A stretch of 64,000 nucleotides of DNA from Oleisolibacter albus (GTDB lineage Bacteria > Pseudomonadota > Alphaproteobacteria > Azospirillales > Azospirillaceae), in the NCBI RefSeq assembly GCF_003336875.1, contig NZ_QGNJ01000014.1:1-64000 (forward strand), written 5' to 3'. Of this stretch, positions 17,893 through 25,833 are shown piece after piece (positions within the stretch are counted from its first letter, which is position 1; each line of letters starts with the position of its first letter). Both the position numbers and the translations under genes were made by a program. Under the pieces are notes generated by a model. That model saw only the letters and a list, made by a program, of their open reading frames with translations. It searched no databases and was not told where the DNA came from.

Positions 17893-20733
17893 GTGCGTAT
17901 GCGTCTGCAGAGTGTCCTGTTGTCCGCCACGGCCCTGGCGGCGGGCTTGTCCATCGGTGCGGCCTGGGCGGGCGAGATCACCGGCCGTGTGGCCGCCAAT
18001 GGAGGGAACATCTCCCTGGCCGGCGCCGCGGTGGAACTGGTCGAACTGGGCCGCAAGACCACGACGCAGACCGACGGCAGCTATCGCTTCCCGGAGGTTG
18101 CGGCGGGCACCTATACGCTGCGCACCTCCTATGCCGGCGGGACGTCGGTGGAGCAGAAGGTCCAGGTTCCGGCCACGGGTGCGGTGTCGGCCGATATCGC
18201 CCTGGGCGACGGGGGGACGCTGGAGGAGATCGTCATCATCGGCCAGCGCGCCAATCTGGCCAGCACCGTGTCGCGCCAGCGTGCGGCCGATGGTGTCGTC
18301 AGTGTCGTCACCCGTGACAGCGCTGGCCAGTTCCCCGATCAGAACGTGGCGGAATCGGTGCGCCGTCTGCCCGGCGTCAATGTGCTGAACGATCAGGGCG
18401 AAGGCCGCTTCATCGCTGTCCGCGGCCTTGATCCCAACCTCAACGCCGCCTCCATCAACGGGGTGCGCACGCCGGCGCCGGAGGCGGACATCCGGTCCGT
18501 GGCCCTGGACGTGATCCCGACCGAGCTGGTGGAATCCATCGAGGTCAAGAAGACCCTGACCCCGGACATGGACGCCGACACCATCGGCGCCTCCATCGAG
18601 ATCAACACCACCAGCGCGCTGGAACGGCGCAAGCCCTATATCGGCGCCAAGCTGGAGGGATCGTACAATGACCAGTCCAGCGCCTGGTCGCCCAAGGGCA
18701 GCATCGACTTTTCCGGCATGGCCACCGACCGGCTGGGTGTGGCCGGCGGTTTCTCCTACTACAAACGCAAGTTCGAGACCGACAATGTCGAGGCCGAGGG
18801 CTGGAATGAGGAGAATGGCGCCACCTACGCCGAGAAGATCGAATATCGCGACTATGACGTGACCCGCGAGCGCATCGGCGGCTCGCTGTCCTTCGATTAT
18901 CTGGCGGACGACAACACCACCCTCTATCTGCGCGGCATGTACAGCCAGTTCGACGACCAGGAGTATCGGCGCCGGCTGGCTTTCGACATGGAGGATGCCG
19001 TTCCCAACAGTGGCTCCGACCACACGGCCAATTTCAACAGTGCCGATGGCGAGCGCTTCACCGTCATCCGCGACCTCAAGGACCGCTTCGAGCGCCAGAC
19101 CATCGCCACGGTCACGGCAGGCGGCGAGACCAGGCTCGATGCCTGGGTCTTCGATTATTCCGCTGCCTATTCCAAGGCCAGGGAGAAGGAGGATGGCTCC
19201 ATCGACCCGGCCCGCTTCCGCCAGCGCTTCAGCGGCAGCGGATCCAGCGCCGGCGCCGTCAGCTTTGATTTCAGCGATCTGGGCAAGCCCAGCTATAACG
19301 TTACCACGGGCGGCGCCAATTTCCTCAATGCCAGCCGCTACAGCTTCTATCGCCTGGAAGAGACCGATCTCAGCCTGTCCGAGGATGAGGAATGGTCGGC
19401 CAAGGCGGATGCCACCCGCACCTTCGCCCTGGGACAGGGCACCGTCGATCTGAAGGTTGGCGCCAAGGCCCGGCTGCGTGAGAAGAGCCACGATCTCAAC
19501 ATCAACTATTACGACGGCTATGACGGCAGTCTGACCCTGGCGGACATGCAGGGCCATTCGACCTACGGCATCGCCGCCATCGACCCGGTGCCCGCCAAGA
19601 AGAGCATGGCCGATTTCTTCCATGCCAATCGCGGCAAGTTCAAACTCAGCGATGTGGACACGGCCTATGAGTCCGCCATCGCCGACTATGGCGTCGATGA
19701 GGACATCTATGCCGGCTACCTCATGGGCCGCTATGACGGCGGTCCGCTGCGGCTGATCGGCGGTGTCCGCGTCGAGCGGACACGGGACAAGATGCGGGGC
19801 AGCGAGGTGGAACTGGTGGCCGAAGGGGCCACGCGCAACGGCGTCACGCTGGACGAGGACACCGTGTTTCTGACGCCGGTCGATTTCTCCAAGACCTACA
19901 CGGACTGGCTGCCCAGCCTGTCGCTCCGTTATGAGGCGGCCGACGATGTGGTGCTGCGGGCCGGCGTCTTCCGCAGCGTGGTGCGCCCCAACATGGGTCA
20001 GATCGCGCCGCGCTTCCTGGTGGAGGAGTCCGAGGATGGCGATCGTGAAGGCGAATTCGGCAATCCCGACCTGAAGCCCTACCGGGCCTGGAACTTCGAC
20101 GCCTCGGCCGAATGGTATCTGGCGCGCGAAGCCGTGCTGTCCGGTGGTGTCTTCTACAAGTCGATCAAGGATTACATCGTCACCAGCAAGCGCGAGGACG
20201 GCAGCTTCAACGGCATTGCCTTCGACGAAGCCCTGATCCCCATCAATGGCGACACCGCCAAGGTCAAGGGCTTCGAGGCCAACTACCAGCAATCGCTGCT
20301 GTTCCTGCCGGAACCGCTGGATGGGCTGCTGGTGTCGCTCAACTATACCTACACTGATGCCGATGGCGACGTGCCGCTGGAAGGCGGCGGCACCCGGAAG
20401 ATCCCGCTGCCGGCGTCCTCCAAAAACACCTATACGGCCGTGCTGGGCTACGAGAAGGGGCCGATCAGCCTGCGCGTGGCCGCCACCTACCGCAGCGGCT
20501 ATCTGGACGAGTTGGGGGCCAGCGCCGAGGAGGACCGCTACGTCAAGGATCATCTGCAATGGGATGTAACGGGCAAATACACGCTGACCGACAACATCCA
20601 GCTCTTCGGCGAACTGATCAATCTCGGCAACGAGCCCTATCTGGCCTATCAGAAGGGGCCGAACGGCGACCGGCTGCTGCAGTATGAGGAGTACAGCTGG
20701 ACCGGCAAGATGGGCGTCCGCCTGACCTACTGA
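17893..20733 (+). CDS. TonB-dependent outer-membrane receptor (phytase-linked)
   Basis: 946 residues from GTG 17893 (ATG 17899 is an alternative two codons later). It has a Sec signal (VRMRLQSVLLSATALAAGLS..., cleavage near AAWA-GE), an N-terminal carboxypeptidase-regulatory-like beta domain (residues about 28-110, GRVAANGG to VSADIALGD), a TonB box LEEIVIIGQR near residue 113, a plug (VVTRDSAGQFPDQNVAESVR, VNVLNDQGEGRFIAVRGLDP) and a 22-strand barrel ending in the aromatic terminus GKMGVRLTY. The next gene is a 3-phytase, so an inositol phosphate or other phosphorylated ligand is a plausible, not proven, cargo. Translation is probably controlled by a hairpin over its ribosome site. Confidence 0.93.
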   Translation: MRMRLQSVLLSATALAAGLSIGAAWAGEITGRVAANGGNISLAGAAVELVELGRKTTTQTDGSYRFPEVAAGTYTLRTSYAGGTSVEQKVQVPATGAVSADIALGDGGTLEEIVIIGQRANLASTVSRQRAADGVVSVVTRDSAGQFPDQNVAESVRRLPGVNVLNDQGEGRFIAVRGLDPNLNAASINGVRTPAPEADIRSVALDVIPTELVESIEVKKTLTPDMDADTIGASIEINTTSALERRKPYIGAKLEGSYNDQSSAWSPKGSIDFSGMATDRLGVAGGFSYYKRKFETDNVEAEGWNEENGATYAEKIEYRDYDVTRERIGGSLSFDYLADDNTTLYLRGMYSQFDDQEYRRRLAFDMEDAVPNSGSDHTANFNSADGERFTVIRDLKDRFERQTIATVTAGGETRLDAWVFDYSAAYSKAREKEDGSIDPARFRQRFSGSGSSAGAVSFDFSDLGKPSYNVTTGGANFLNASRYSFYRLEETDLSLSEDEEWSAKADATRTFALGQGTVDLKVGAKARLREKSHDLNINYYDGYDGSLTLADMQGHSTYGIAAIDPVPAKKSMADFFHANRGKFKLSDVDTAYESAIADYGVDEDIYAGYLMGRYDGGPLRLIGGVRVERTRDKMRGSEVELVAEGATRNGVTLDEDTVFLTPVDFSKTYTDWLPSLSLRYEAADDVVLRAGVFRSVVRPNMGQIAPRFLVEESEDGDREGEFGNPDLKPYRAWNFDASAEWYLAREAVLSGGVFYKSIKDYIVTSKREDGSFNGIAFDEALIPINGDTAKVKGFEANYQQSLLFLPEPLDGLLVSLNYTYTDADGDVPLEGGGTRKIPLPASSKNTYTAVLGYEKGPISLRVAATYRSGYLDELGASAEEDRYVKDHLQWDVTGKYTLTDNIQLFGELINLGNEPYLAYQKGPNGDRLLQYEEYSWTGKMGVRLTY

Positions 20734-20757
20734 GTGGAACCCGGCCTGAGTGGAACC
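20731..20757 (+). repeat. Direct repeat at the receptor stop codon
   Basis: TGAGTGGAACC occurs at 20731-20741 and again at 20747-20757 (16-base period). The first copy contains the receptor's TGA. A third identical copy lies upstream of fur at 24095-24105. Confidence 0.6.
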
Positions 20758-20891
20758 GCCAGGGGCCGGCTTGCGCCAGACGGGGACCGGCCCCACCTCC
20801 ACCGGTCGCAGCATCGACCCTTGCCGTGCCCCTCTGCGGTCGGGGGGCCCGGTGCGATCCCTTTCCCGACGAGATGAAAGATACCAGCCCC

Positions 20892-22241
20892 ATGCGTCGC
20901 CTGCTCAGCATTGCCCTTCTGTTGATGGCCCAGCCTGCGCTGTCGGCCCAGGCGGCGCCTGCCGAGATCGTTGCCGTTCCGGTCGCCGCCGAAACCACGC
21001 CGGGTCAGCCGGACTCGCCACAGAAGGGAGATGCCGATGATCCCGCCGTGTGGCTGCATCCCTCGGACCCCGGCCGCAGCCTGATCATCACCACGGCCAA
21101 GGAGGCGGGCCTGCGTGTCTTCGACCTGCAGGGCCGGCTGGTGCAGCGGATCGATGCCGCCGCCAAGGGCGCCGGCACGCCCGGCGGGCGCTACAACAAT
21201 GTCGATGTGGTCTATGGCGTGGCCGGGCCGGACGGCAGCCGCATGGATATCGCCGTGGCCAGCGACCGTGGCCGTGACCGCATCATGGTCTGGCGTATCG
21301 ATGGCGACAGGGCCGAGGCGCCGCTGACCGACATCACCGCCCCCGACCAGCCCCAGATCTTCCCGACGCGGCGCGCGGCCGATGGCAGCGGGGAGATCGC
21401 GAATCCGGTCAAGGAGCAGCACACGGCCTATGGCCTGACCACCTGGCATGACCCGGCCAGCGACGCCGTCTATGCCATCGTCGCCCAGCGCAAGGAGGCC
21501 CGGCTGGCGCAGCACCGGCTGGTGGTGCGCCCGGACGGACTGGTCACCCATGTCCGGACCCGGCAGTGGGATTTTCCCTACAGCCATGCCGGTCAGGATC
21601 TGACGGCCGGCAGCAAGACCGATCCGGATCTCGACTGGTCGCCGCAGTTCGAGGGGCTGGCCGTCGATGCCGAGCGCGGCATCCTGTTCGCCGGTCAGGA
21701 GGATGTCGGCCTGTGGCGGGTGGATCTGCGCAGCGGCACGGCCGAGGCGGCGCCCTTCTACGAGGCGGCCGGCGCGCCCAAGTCCCCCTTCCACCGGCCG
21801 GACAGCCGTCTGGTCCGCGATGTCGAAGGGCTGACCATCTTCTACGGCCCCGATGGCAGCGGTTATCTTCTGGTCTCCAGCCAGGGGGCCGCTCATGGCG
21901 ATCATCCCGGCCCGGATGCCCAGGGCCGTGACGACAGCTTCGCCGTGTTCGAGCGGGCCGCCCCCAACCGCTATCTCGGTTCGTTCCGCCTGACGGCGGC
22001 CGGCAGCATCGACGCCGTCCAGGAATGCGACGGGGCCGATGTCACCAGCATGCCGCTGCCTGGATATCCGGGCGGGCTGCTGATTACCCAGGACGGCTAC
22101 AATGACGATCTCAACGGTCTGTCCGGCAAGCCGGCCGCGACGAATTTCAAGTTCACGGCCTGGGACTCCGTGGCCCGCGCCCTGAACCTGACCGTTCCGT
22201 CCGCTGGCTTCGATCCGCGCAAGCCGGTCGTTCGCCCCTGA
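20892..22241 (+). CDS. Beta-propeller 3-phytase (myo-inositol-hexaphosphate phosphohydrolase), exported
   Basis: 449 residues with a Sec signal (MRRLLSIALLLMAQPALSAQ). The beta-propeller phytase signature begins GDADDPAVWLHPSDPGRSLI near residue 48, followed by the Ca-binding and phosphate-site blocks AGLRVFDLQGRLVQR, GGRYNNVDVVYG, IAVASDRGRDRIMVW, QFEGLAVDAERGILFAGQED and DVEGLTIFYGPDGSGYLLVSSQG. Family members release phosphate from phytate, needing calcium, in the periplasm or outside. An in-frame ATG six codons earlier (20874) is a possible start; neither has a strong ribosome site. It is 158 bases downstream of the TonB receptor on the same strand, a recurring pair. Confidence 0.93.
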   Translation: MRRLLSIALLLMAQPALSAQAAPAEIVAVPVAAETTPGQPDSPQKGDADDPAVWLHPSDPGRSLIITTAKEAGLRVFDLQGRLVQRIDAAAKGAGTPGGRYNNVDVVYGVAGPDGSRMDIAVASDRGRDRIMVWRIDGDRAEAPLTDITAPDQPQIFPTRRAADGSGEIANPVKEQHTAYGLTTWHDPASDAVYAIVAQRKEARLAQHRLVVRPDGLVTHVRTRQWDFPYSHAGQDLTAGSKTDPDLDWSPQFEGLAVDAERGILFAGQEDVGLWRVDLRSGTAEAAPFYEAAGAPKSPFHRPDSRLVRDVEGLTIFYGPDGSGYLLVSSQGAAHGDHPGPDAQGRDDSFAVFERAAPNRYLGSFRLTAAGSIDAVQECDGADVTSMPLPGYPGGLLITQDGYNDDLNGLSGKPAATNFKFTAWDSVARALNLTVPSAGFDPRKPVVRP

Positions 22242-22341
22242 CGGTGTCCTGGTCTTTCGGTGGACCGGGGTGGCTTGACTCCCCCGGCTCCCCCCGATAG
22301 AACGCCCGGCCCTTCCCGATCCCATGCGAAAGGTGCCGGCG

Positions 22342-23598
22342 ATGACGGCCTGCGGTCTCGATTTCGGCACGTCCAACTCGACCCTTGGCGTGGTCGGCCC
22401 GGACGGTTGGGTGCTGGCTCCCCTCGAAGGCGACAGCACCACCCTGCCCAGCGCCATCTTCTTCGATTTTGAAACGCACCAGCCGCGGTTCGGCCGCGAT
22501 GCCATCGCCACCTATGCCGCCGGTGGCGAGGGACGGCTGATGCGTTCGCTGAAAAGCGTGCTCGGCACCGGGCTGATCGATGAGGATACGGCGCTGGACC
22601 GCACCCGGATCGGCTTCCGCGAGGTCATCGGGCTGGTGGTCCGCCATGTCAAGGAAACGGCGGAGCGGGCCACGGGAACGGCGCTGTCGCATGTGGTCCA
22701 TGGCCGGCCCGTGCATTTCGTCGATGGCGATGCCGCAGCCGACCAGCGGGCCGAGGATGCCCTGGCCGACATTGCCCGCGATGCCGGGTTCGGCGAGGTC
22801 TCCTTCCAGTACGAGCCCATCGCCGCGGCGCTGCACTATGAATCCCAGATCGCCGCGGAGGAGATCGCTCTGATCGCCGATATCGGCGGCGGTACATCGG
22901 ACTTCTCCATCGTCCGCATCGGTCCGCGGCGGGCGAAGCGTCCGGACCGCATGGACGACATCCTGGCCAATGACGGCCTGCGCATCGGCGGCACCGATTT
23001 CGACCGGCTGTTGAGCCTGGCCGCCGTGATGCCGCATCTGGGGTACCACGCCCCCTTGCGCACGGCCGGCCTGTCCACCCCCAACGCCTGGTATGTGGAT
23101 CTGGCCACCTGGGCCAAGATCAATTTCCTCTACACGCCGCAGACGCTGGCCGAGGTGCGGCGGGTGACGGCGCAGGCGGTATCGCCCGCCCTGGTCGGGC
23201 GGTTGCTCACGGTGCTGGAGCATCATCTCGGTCATCAGCTGGCCATGCGGGTGGAGGCGGCCAAGATTGCTCTGTCTGGGGATGCTGCCGTCGATGTGGA
23301 TCTGTCGCTGGTGGAGCCGGGACTGGACGCCCCCACCAGCCGCGGGCGCCTGTCCGACGCCATCCAGGACCCGGTGCGGCGACTGGCGGCCATGACCCGC
23401 GACTGTCTGCATCAGGCGGCCCTGCGGCCGGATCAGGTGGATGCGGTGTTCCTGACCGGCGGTTCGACCCTGTTGCCGGCCGTGCGCGCGGCCATCACGG
23501 CGGAATTGCCCCAGGCCCGCATCGTCGAGGGCGACAAGTTCGGGGCGGTCGGGCTTGGCCTGACCATCGAGGCGGAGCGGCGTTATGGCCGCGGCTGA
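22342..23598 (+). CDS. yegD: YegD-type Hsp70-family chaperone
   Basis: A 418-residue actin-fold ATPase lacking the substrate-binding and lid domains of DnaK. ACGLDFGTSNSTLGVVGPDG is the phosphate 1 loop, EYEPIAAALHYE-like FQYEPIAAALHYESQ the connect 1 region, ALIADIGGGTSDFSI the phosphate 2 loop, and AVFLTGGSTLLPAVR the adenosine motif. E. coli YegD is the archetype; its client is unknown. I started at ATG 22342 because AAAGGTG lies 8 bases upstream and the phosphate loop should be near the N-terminus. It stands just before an XRE regulator on the same strand. Confidence 0.9.
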   Translation: MTACGLDFGTSNSTLGVVGPDGWVLAPLEGDSTTLPSAIFFDFETHQPRFGRDAIATYAAGGEGRLMRSLKSVLGTGLIDEDTALDRTRIGFREVIGLVVRHVKETAERATGTALSHVVHGRPVHFVDGDAAADQRAEDALADIARDAGFGEVSFQYEPIAAALHYESQIAAEEIALIADIGGGTSDFSIVRIGPRRAKRPDRMDDILANDGLRIGGTDFDRLLSLAAVMPHLGYHAPLRTAGLSTPNAWYVDLATWAKINFLYTPQTLAEVRRVTAQAVSPALVGRLLTVLEHHLGHQLAMRVEAAKIALSGDAAVDVDLSLVEPGLDAPTSRGRLSDAIQDPVRRLAAMTRDCLHQAALRPDQVDAVFLTGGSTLLPAVRAAITAELPQARIVEGDKFGAVGLGLTIEAERRYGRG

Positions 23599-23662
23599 GG
23601 CCGTTGCCGGAACAGCATCCGCCTGTCTATGGTGATCCCCCGCCTCTTCGCGCCGGACCTCC

Positions 23663-24025
23663 ATGACCCCCTTTGGCGAACGTGTCCGTGAACTCCGTGC
23701 CCGCAAGGGCGTCAGCCTCAAGGAGATGGCGACGGAGCTGGAGATCAGTTCGGCCTACCTGTCCGCCCTGGAGCATGGGCATAAGGGGGTTCCCTCCCCC
23801 ATGCTGCTGCGTCAGATCTGCACCTATTTCGGGCTGATCTGGGACGAGGCGGAGGCGCTGGAGCGCCTCGCCGGACTGTCCGATCCGCGGGTGGTGGTGG
23901 ACACGGCCGGCCTCACACCCGACCACACGCTGGTGGCCAATCTGCTGGCCCGGCGTATTGCCCGGCTGACGCCCGACGCTCTGGCGCAGCTTCTGGACCT
24001 GCTGAAGACCCTACTCAAGGATTGA
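23663..24025 (+). CDS. XRE-family helix-turn-helix transcriptional regulator
   Basis: A 120-residue protein with an HTH_3 domain at residues about 4-62 (FGERVRELRARKGVSLKEMA, ELEISSAYLSALEHG as the recognition helix). The C-terminal part (LTPDHTLVANLLARRIARLT and an amphipathic tail) probably dimerises. The class is close to small XRE proteins that sit next to chaperone or stress genes in alphaproteobacteria; its target is unknown. It lies 64 bases after yegD and upstream of fur. Confidence 0.9.
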   Translation: MTPFGERVRELRARKGVSLKEMATELEISSAYLSALEHGHKGVPSPMLLRQICTYFGLIWDEAEALERLAGLSDPRVVVDTAGLTPDHTLVANLLARRIARLTPDALAQLLDLLKTLLKD

Positions 24026-24096
24026 CGGCGCGGCCCTTATACCCGACAAATTTTCCGCGGTTCCCTCTCGCCTCCGGTCCCGGTATGGTCCATCTG

Positions 24097-24113
24097 AGTG
24101 GAACCATTCTAAA
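24097..24113 (+). promoter_or_regulatory. Possible iron-control element upstream of fur
   Basis: AGTGGAACCATTCTAAA holds one perfect TTCTAAA half-site of an Irr/ICE-like palindrome (TTTAGAA-N-TTCTAAA) and one degenerate half. It lies just upstream of the fur ribosome site, so autoregulation or Irr control is possible. Confidence 0.3.
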
Positions 24114-24133
24114 TTCCTAGTCCGGAGGAACCG

Positions 24134-24574
24134 ATGCCGTCCCGCCTTGAACTTCTCTGCATCGAGAAGGGTCTGAAGATGACGGAGCAGCGGCGCGTGA
24201 TCAGCCGTGTCCTGTCCGACAGCACCGATCATCCCGACGTGGAGCAGGTCTATCGCCGGGCGGTCGAACTGGACCCCAACATCTCCATTGCCACCGTCTA
24301 CCGCACCATGCGGCTGTTCGAAGAGGCCAACGTCATCGAGCGTCTGGACTTCGGCGATGGCCGGGCGCGTTATGAGGAGGCGCGGGATGAACATCACCAT
24401 CATCTGATCGATGTGCAGACGGGTGAGGTGGTCGAGTTCTCCAGCGAGGAGTTGGAGCAGATCAAGGAAAAGATCGCCCACAGCCTGGGCTTCCAACTGA
24501 TCGGTCACCGTCTTGAGCTGTACGGGGTCCGCACGGACCGCGACGGCGTCAGGACCGGGCTGCTGAAGAAATAA
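24134..24574 (+). CDS. fur: Ferric uptake regulator family protein (Fur/Mur type)
   Basis: A 146-residue Fur-family repressor. The DNA-binding domain (residues about 1-82) has KMTEQRRVISRVLSDSTDHP and IATVYRTMRLFEEANVIERL; the metal site is YEEARDEHHHHLIDVQTGEV, and the C-terminal FQLIGHRLELYGV matches the alphaproteobacterial Fur (called Mur when it responds to manganese). It lacks the HxH haem site of Irr. ATG 24134 has GGAGGA at good spacing. It may respond to Fe or Mn; I cannot tell which. Confidence 0.93.
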   Translation: MPSRLELLCIEKGLKMTEQRRVISRVLSDSTDHPDVEQVYRRAVELDPNISIATVYRTMRLFEEANVIERLDFGDGRARYEEARDEHHHHLIDVQTGEVVEFSSEELEQIKEKIAHSLGFQLIGHRLELYGVRTDRDGVRTGLLKK

Positions 24575-24585
24575 GGGGACTGTTC

Positions 24586-24810
24586 ATGCAGCGTTTCGGG
24601 CGGTGCGGCACCCGGGCTGGGGCAGGCAACGGGGATTGCTGCCGGCCCGCTGTGGTCCGGGCCTATCGCGAGATGCATGCCAAGGGGCAGCCCGACCGCT
24701 ATTGCTTCGAAGCGGCCGTGATCGTCTATCTCTGGCACCATCCGGATACACCGCAGCCCGAGGCCATGGACATCGTCGGGTCCTGGGTCTCTGCCGGAAC
24801 CCTGCACTGA
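24586..24810 (+). CDS. Small hypothetical protein co-oriented with fur
   Basis: A 74-residue protein starting 11 bases after fur, with AAGGGG 8 bases upstream, so it is probably in one operon. The second half (QPDRYCFEAAVIVYLWHHPD, then EAMDIVGSWVSAGTLH) is a compact helical sequence with the look of a conserved domain, while the Cys-rich N-terminus is less constrained. No function is apparent; an iron link is only an inference from location. Confidence 0.65.
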   Translation: MQRFGRCGTRAGAGNGDCCRPAVVRAYREMHAKGQPDRYCFEAAVIVYLWHHPDTPQPEAMDIVGSWVSAGTLH

Positions 24811-25087
24811 GGCCCTGTCGCATCGGGGCTGACCCGATCGGTTTGCTCCCGCCTTCCATGCCACGGCTCCGGGCCACGGCTCCGGCGGCCGCATTGCCTG
24901 TGTGCGGGCACAGGAAAAGCGGCAATCCGGCCGCTTCGGCGGGCCGGCGGATGTCGATGCGACGGCATCCGATGCGCTGCGATCCGGTCCGTGTGGCCCA
25001 ATCCGTCCACATGAACGCGTCCGTGCATCGCCTCGGACGCCGAGGCATCAACGCCCCTGCATCCGGCCCCCTGCGAAGGCCGCCGCA
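24811..25087. other. Gene-free stretch with a 13-bp tandem repeat
   Basis: No supported gene. CCACGGCTCCGGG occurs twice in tandem (24861-24873, then 24874-24886 with one change). Otherwise nothing recognisable. Confidence 0.5.
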
Positions 25088-25345
25088 TCAGCAATGGCCG
25101 GCCGGTTTTCCATCCAGCAGCGGATCGAGATCCTGGCTCTTGGCGGCCAGTTGGCGCGCCGAATCCTCGGCCACCATGGCGGCCAGACCGATGAAATGGG
25201 CCAGTTCCGTCATGCGGAACTGACGGGCATCGGCGGCCAGATTGTCCAGGCAGTGCTTGATCGCCAGCGCCATGCGCATCGGCGGCTCGTCTGAACCGTC
25301 CGCGCAGTCGAGATCCGGCACATCCAGTGTGGCTTGTTGCGACAT
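25088..25345 (-). CDS. Small hypothetical protein
   Basis: An 85-residue acidic protein beginning MSQQATLDVPDLDCADGSDE and continuing with two helices (residues 22-70, LAIKHCLDNLAADARQFRMT, ELAHFIGLAAMVAEDSARQL). It ends in HC and carries three Cys. GGGGGGCG lies 11 bases upstream of the ATG. The A/T-rich sequence just upstream (25395-25460) would suit a promoter. Unknown function; may be a stress- or cell-division-related small protein, but nothing shows this. Confidence 0.65.
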   Translation of the reverse strand: MSQQATLDVPDLDCADGSDEPPMRMALAIKHCLDNLAADARQFRMTELAHFIGLAAMVAEDSARQLAAKSQDLDPLLDGKPAGHC

Positions 25346-25626
25346 GATTGATTACGCCCCCCATGCGCGGCGATGCGGGCCGCGACCGCATTCACTCAAG
25401 GCCATAGTACCTAATTCCTTACGGGTAGGAAAAGTCTTAAAGTGATAGATCGAATAGATATACAGATCGAGCCGGCTGGCTAGGCGTCAGGTGCCCCGGC
25501 GGACGGCGTGGATGGCCTACCCCGCCCCCCGCTGCCGCCTGCCGGCGGTGGCATGCCCGGGCCGACCTGCCGCATTTCCGCATGGGCGCCGGAACATCGA
25601 TGCACATCCGCCAACGCAGGCGCCCG
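25346..25626. other. Gene-free region upstream of dnaK
   Basis: A/T-rich at 25395-25470, with TTCCT-TACGGGT-AGGAA (about 25411-25427) as a short inverted repeat, then GC-rich. No credible gene. Probably holds the promoter of the small minus-strand gene on its left. Confidence 0.45.
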
Positions 25627-25654
25627 TTGCAGCCTCGGCGACACCTGCCTATAT
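25627..25654 (+). promoter_or_regulatory. Weak candidate promoter of dnaK
   Basis: TTGCAG and CTATAT are separated by 16 bases about 180 bases before the dnaK ATG. No clear alphaproteobacterial heat-shock (sigma-32) promoter was found, so the assignment is tentative. Confidence 0.3.
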
Positions 25655-25833
25655 CTGCCAGCGAGTGGCAGGGTATTCCCAGAGCCCTGCCCCGTGTCCG
25701 GCCTTGTCCGGCCTCCCCCGGGGGCGTGGCGCCGGATGCGGCAAACCAATGGGAACACGGGCAAAGGGGATCGCGGGCGGTGCCGCGGGGAACAGTGGGC
25801 CGCAGACGATCTGCCGGAAACGAGAGGTCCAGC

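Noticed and set aside
17830-20814. Very long minus-strand open frame (about 990 codons) opposite the TonB receptor
   Set aside because: Composition is His/Gly/Gln/Arg-rich with no domain, and the plus strand clearly encodes a receptor. A GC-driven shadow.
24586-24810. Plus-strand frame beginning at 24603 and running to about 25223 as one larger protein
   Set aside because: It overlaps the small gene after fur, has no ribosome site and an Arg/Ala/Pro-rich shadow composition; the shorter gene with AAGGGG upstream is preferred.
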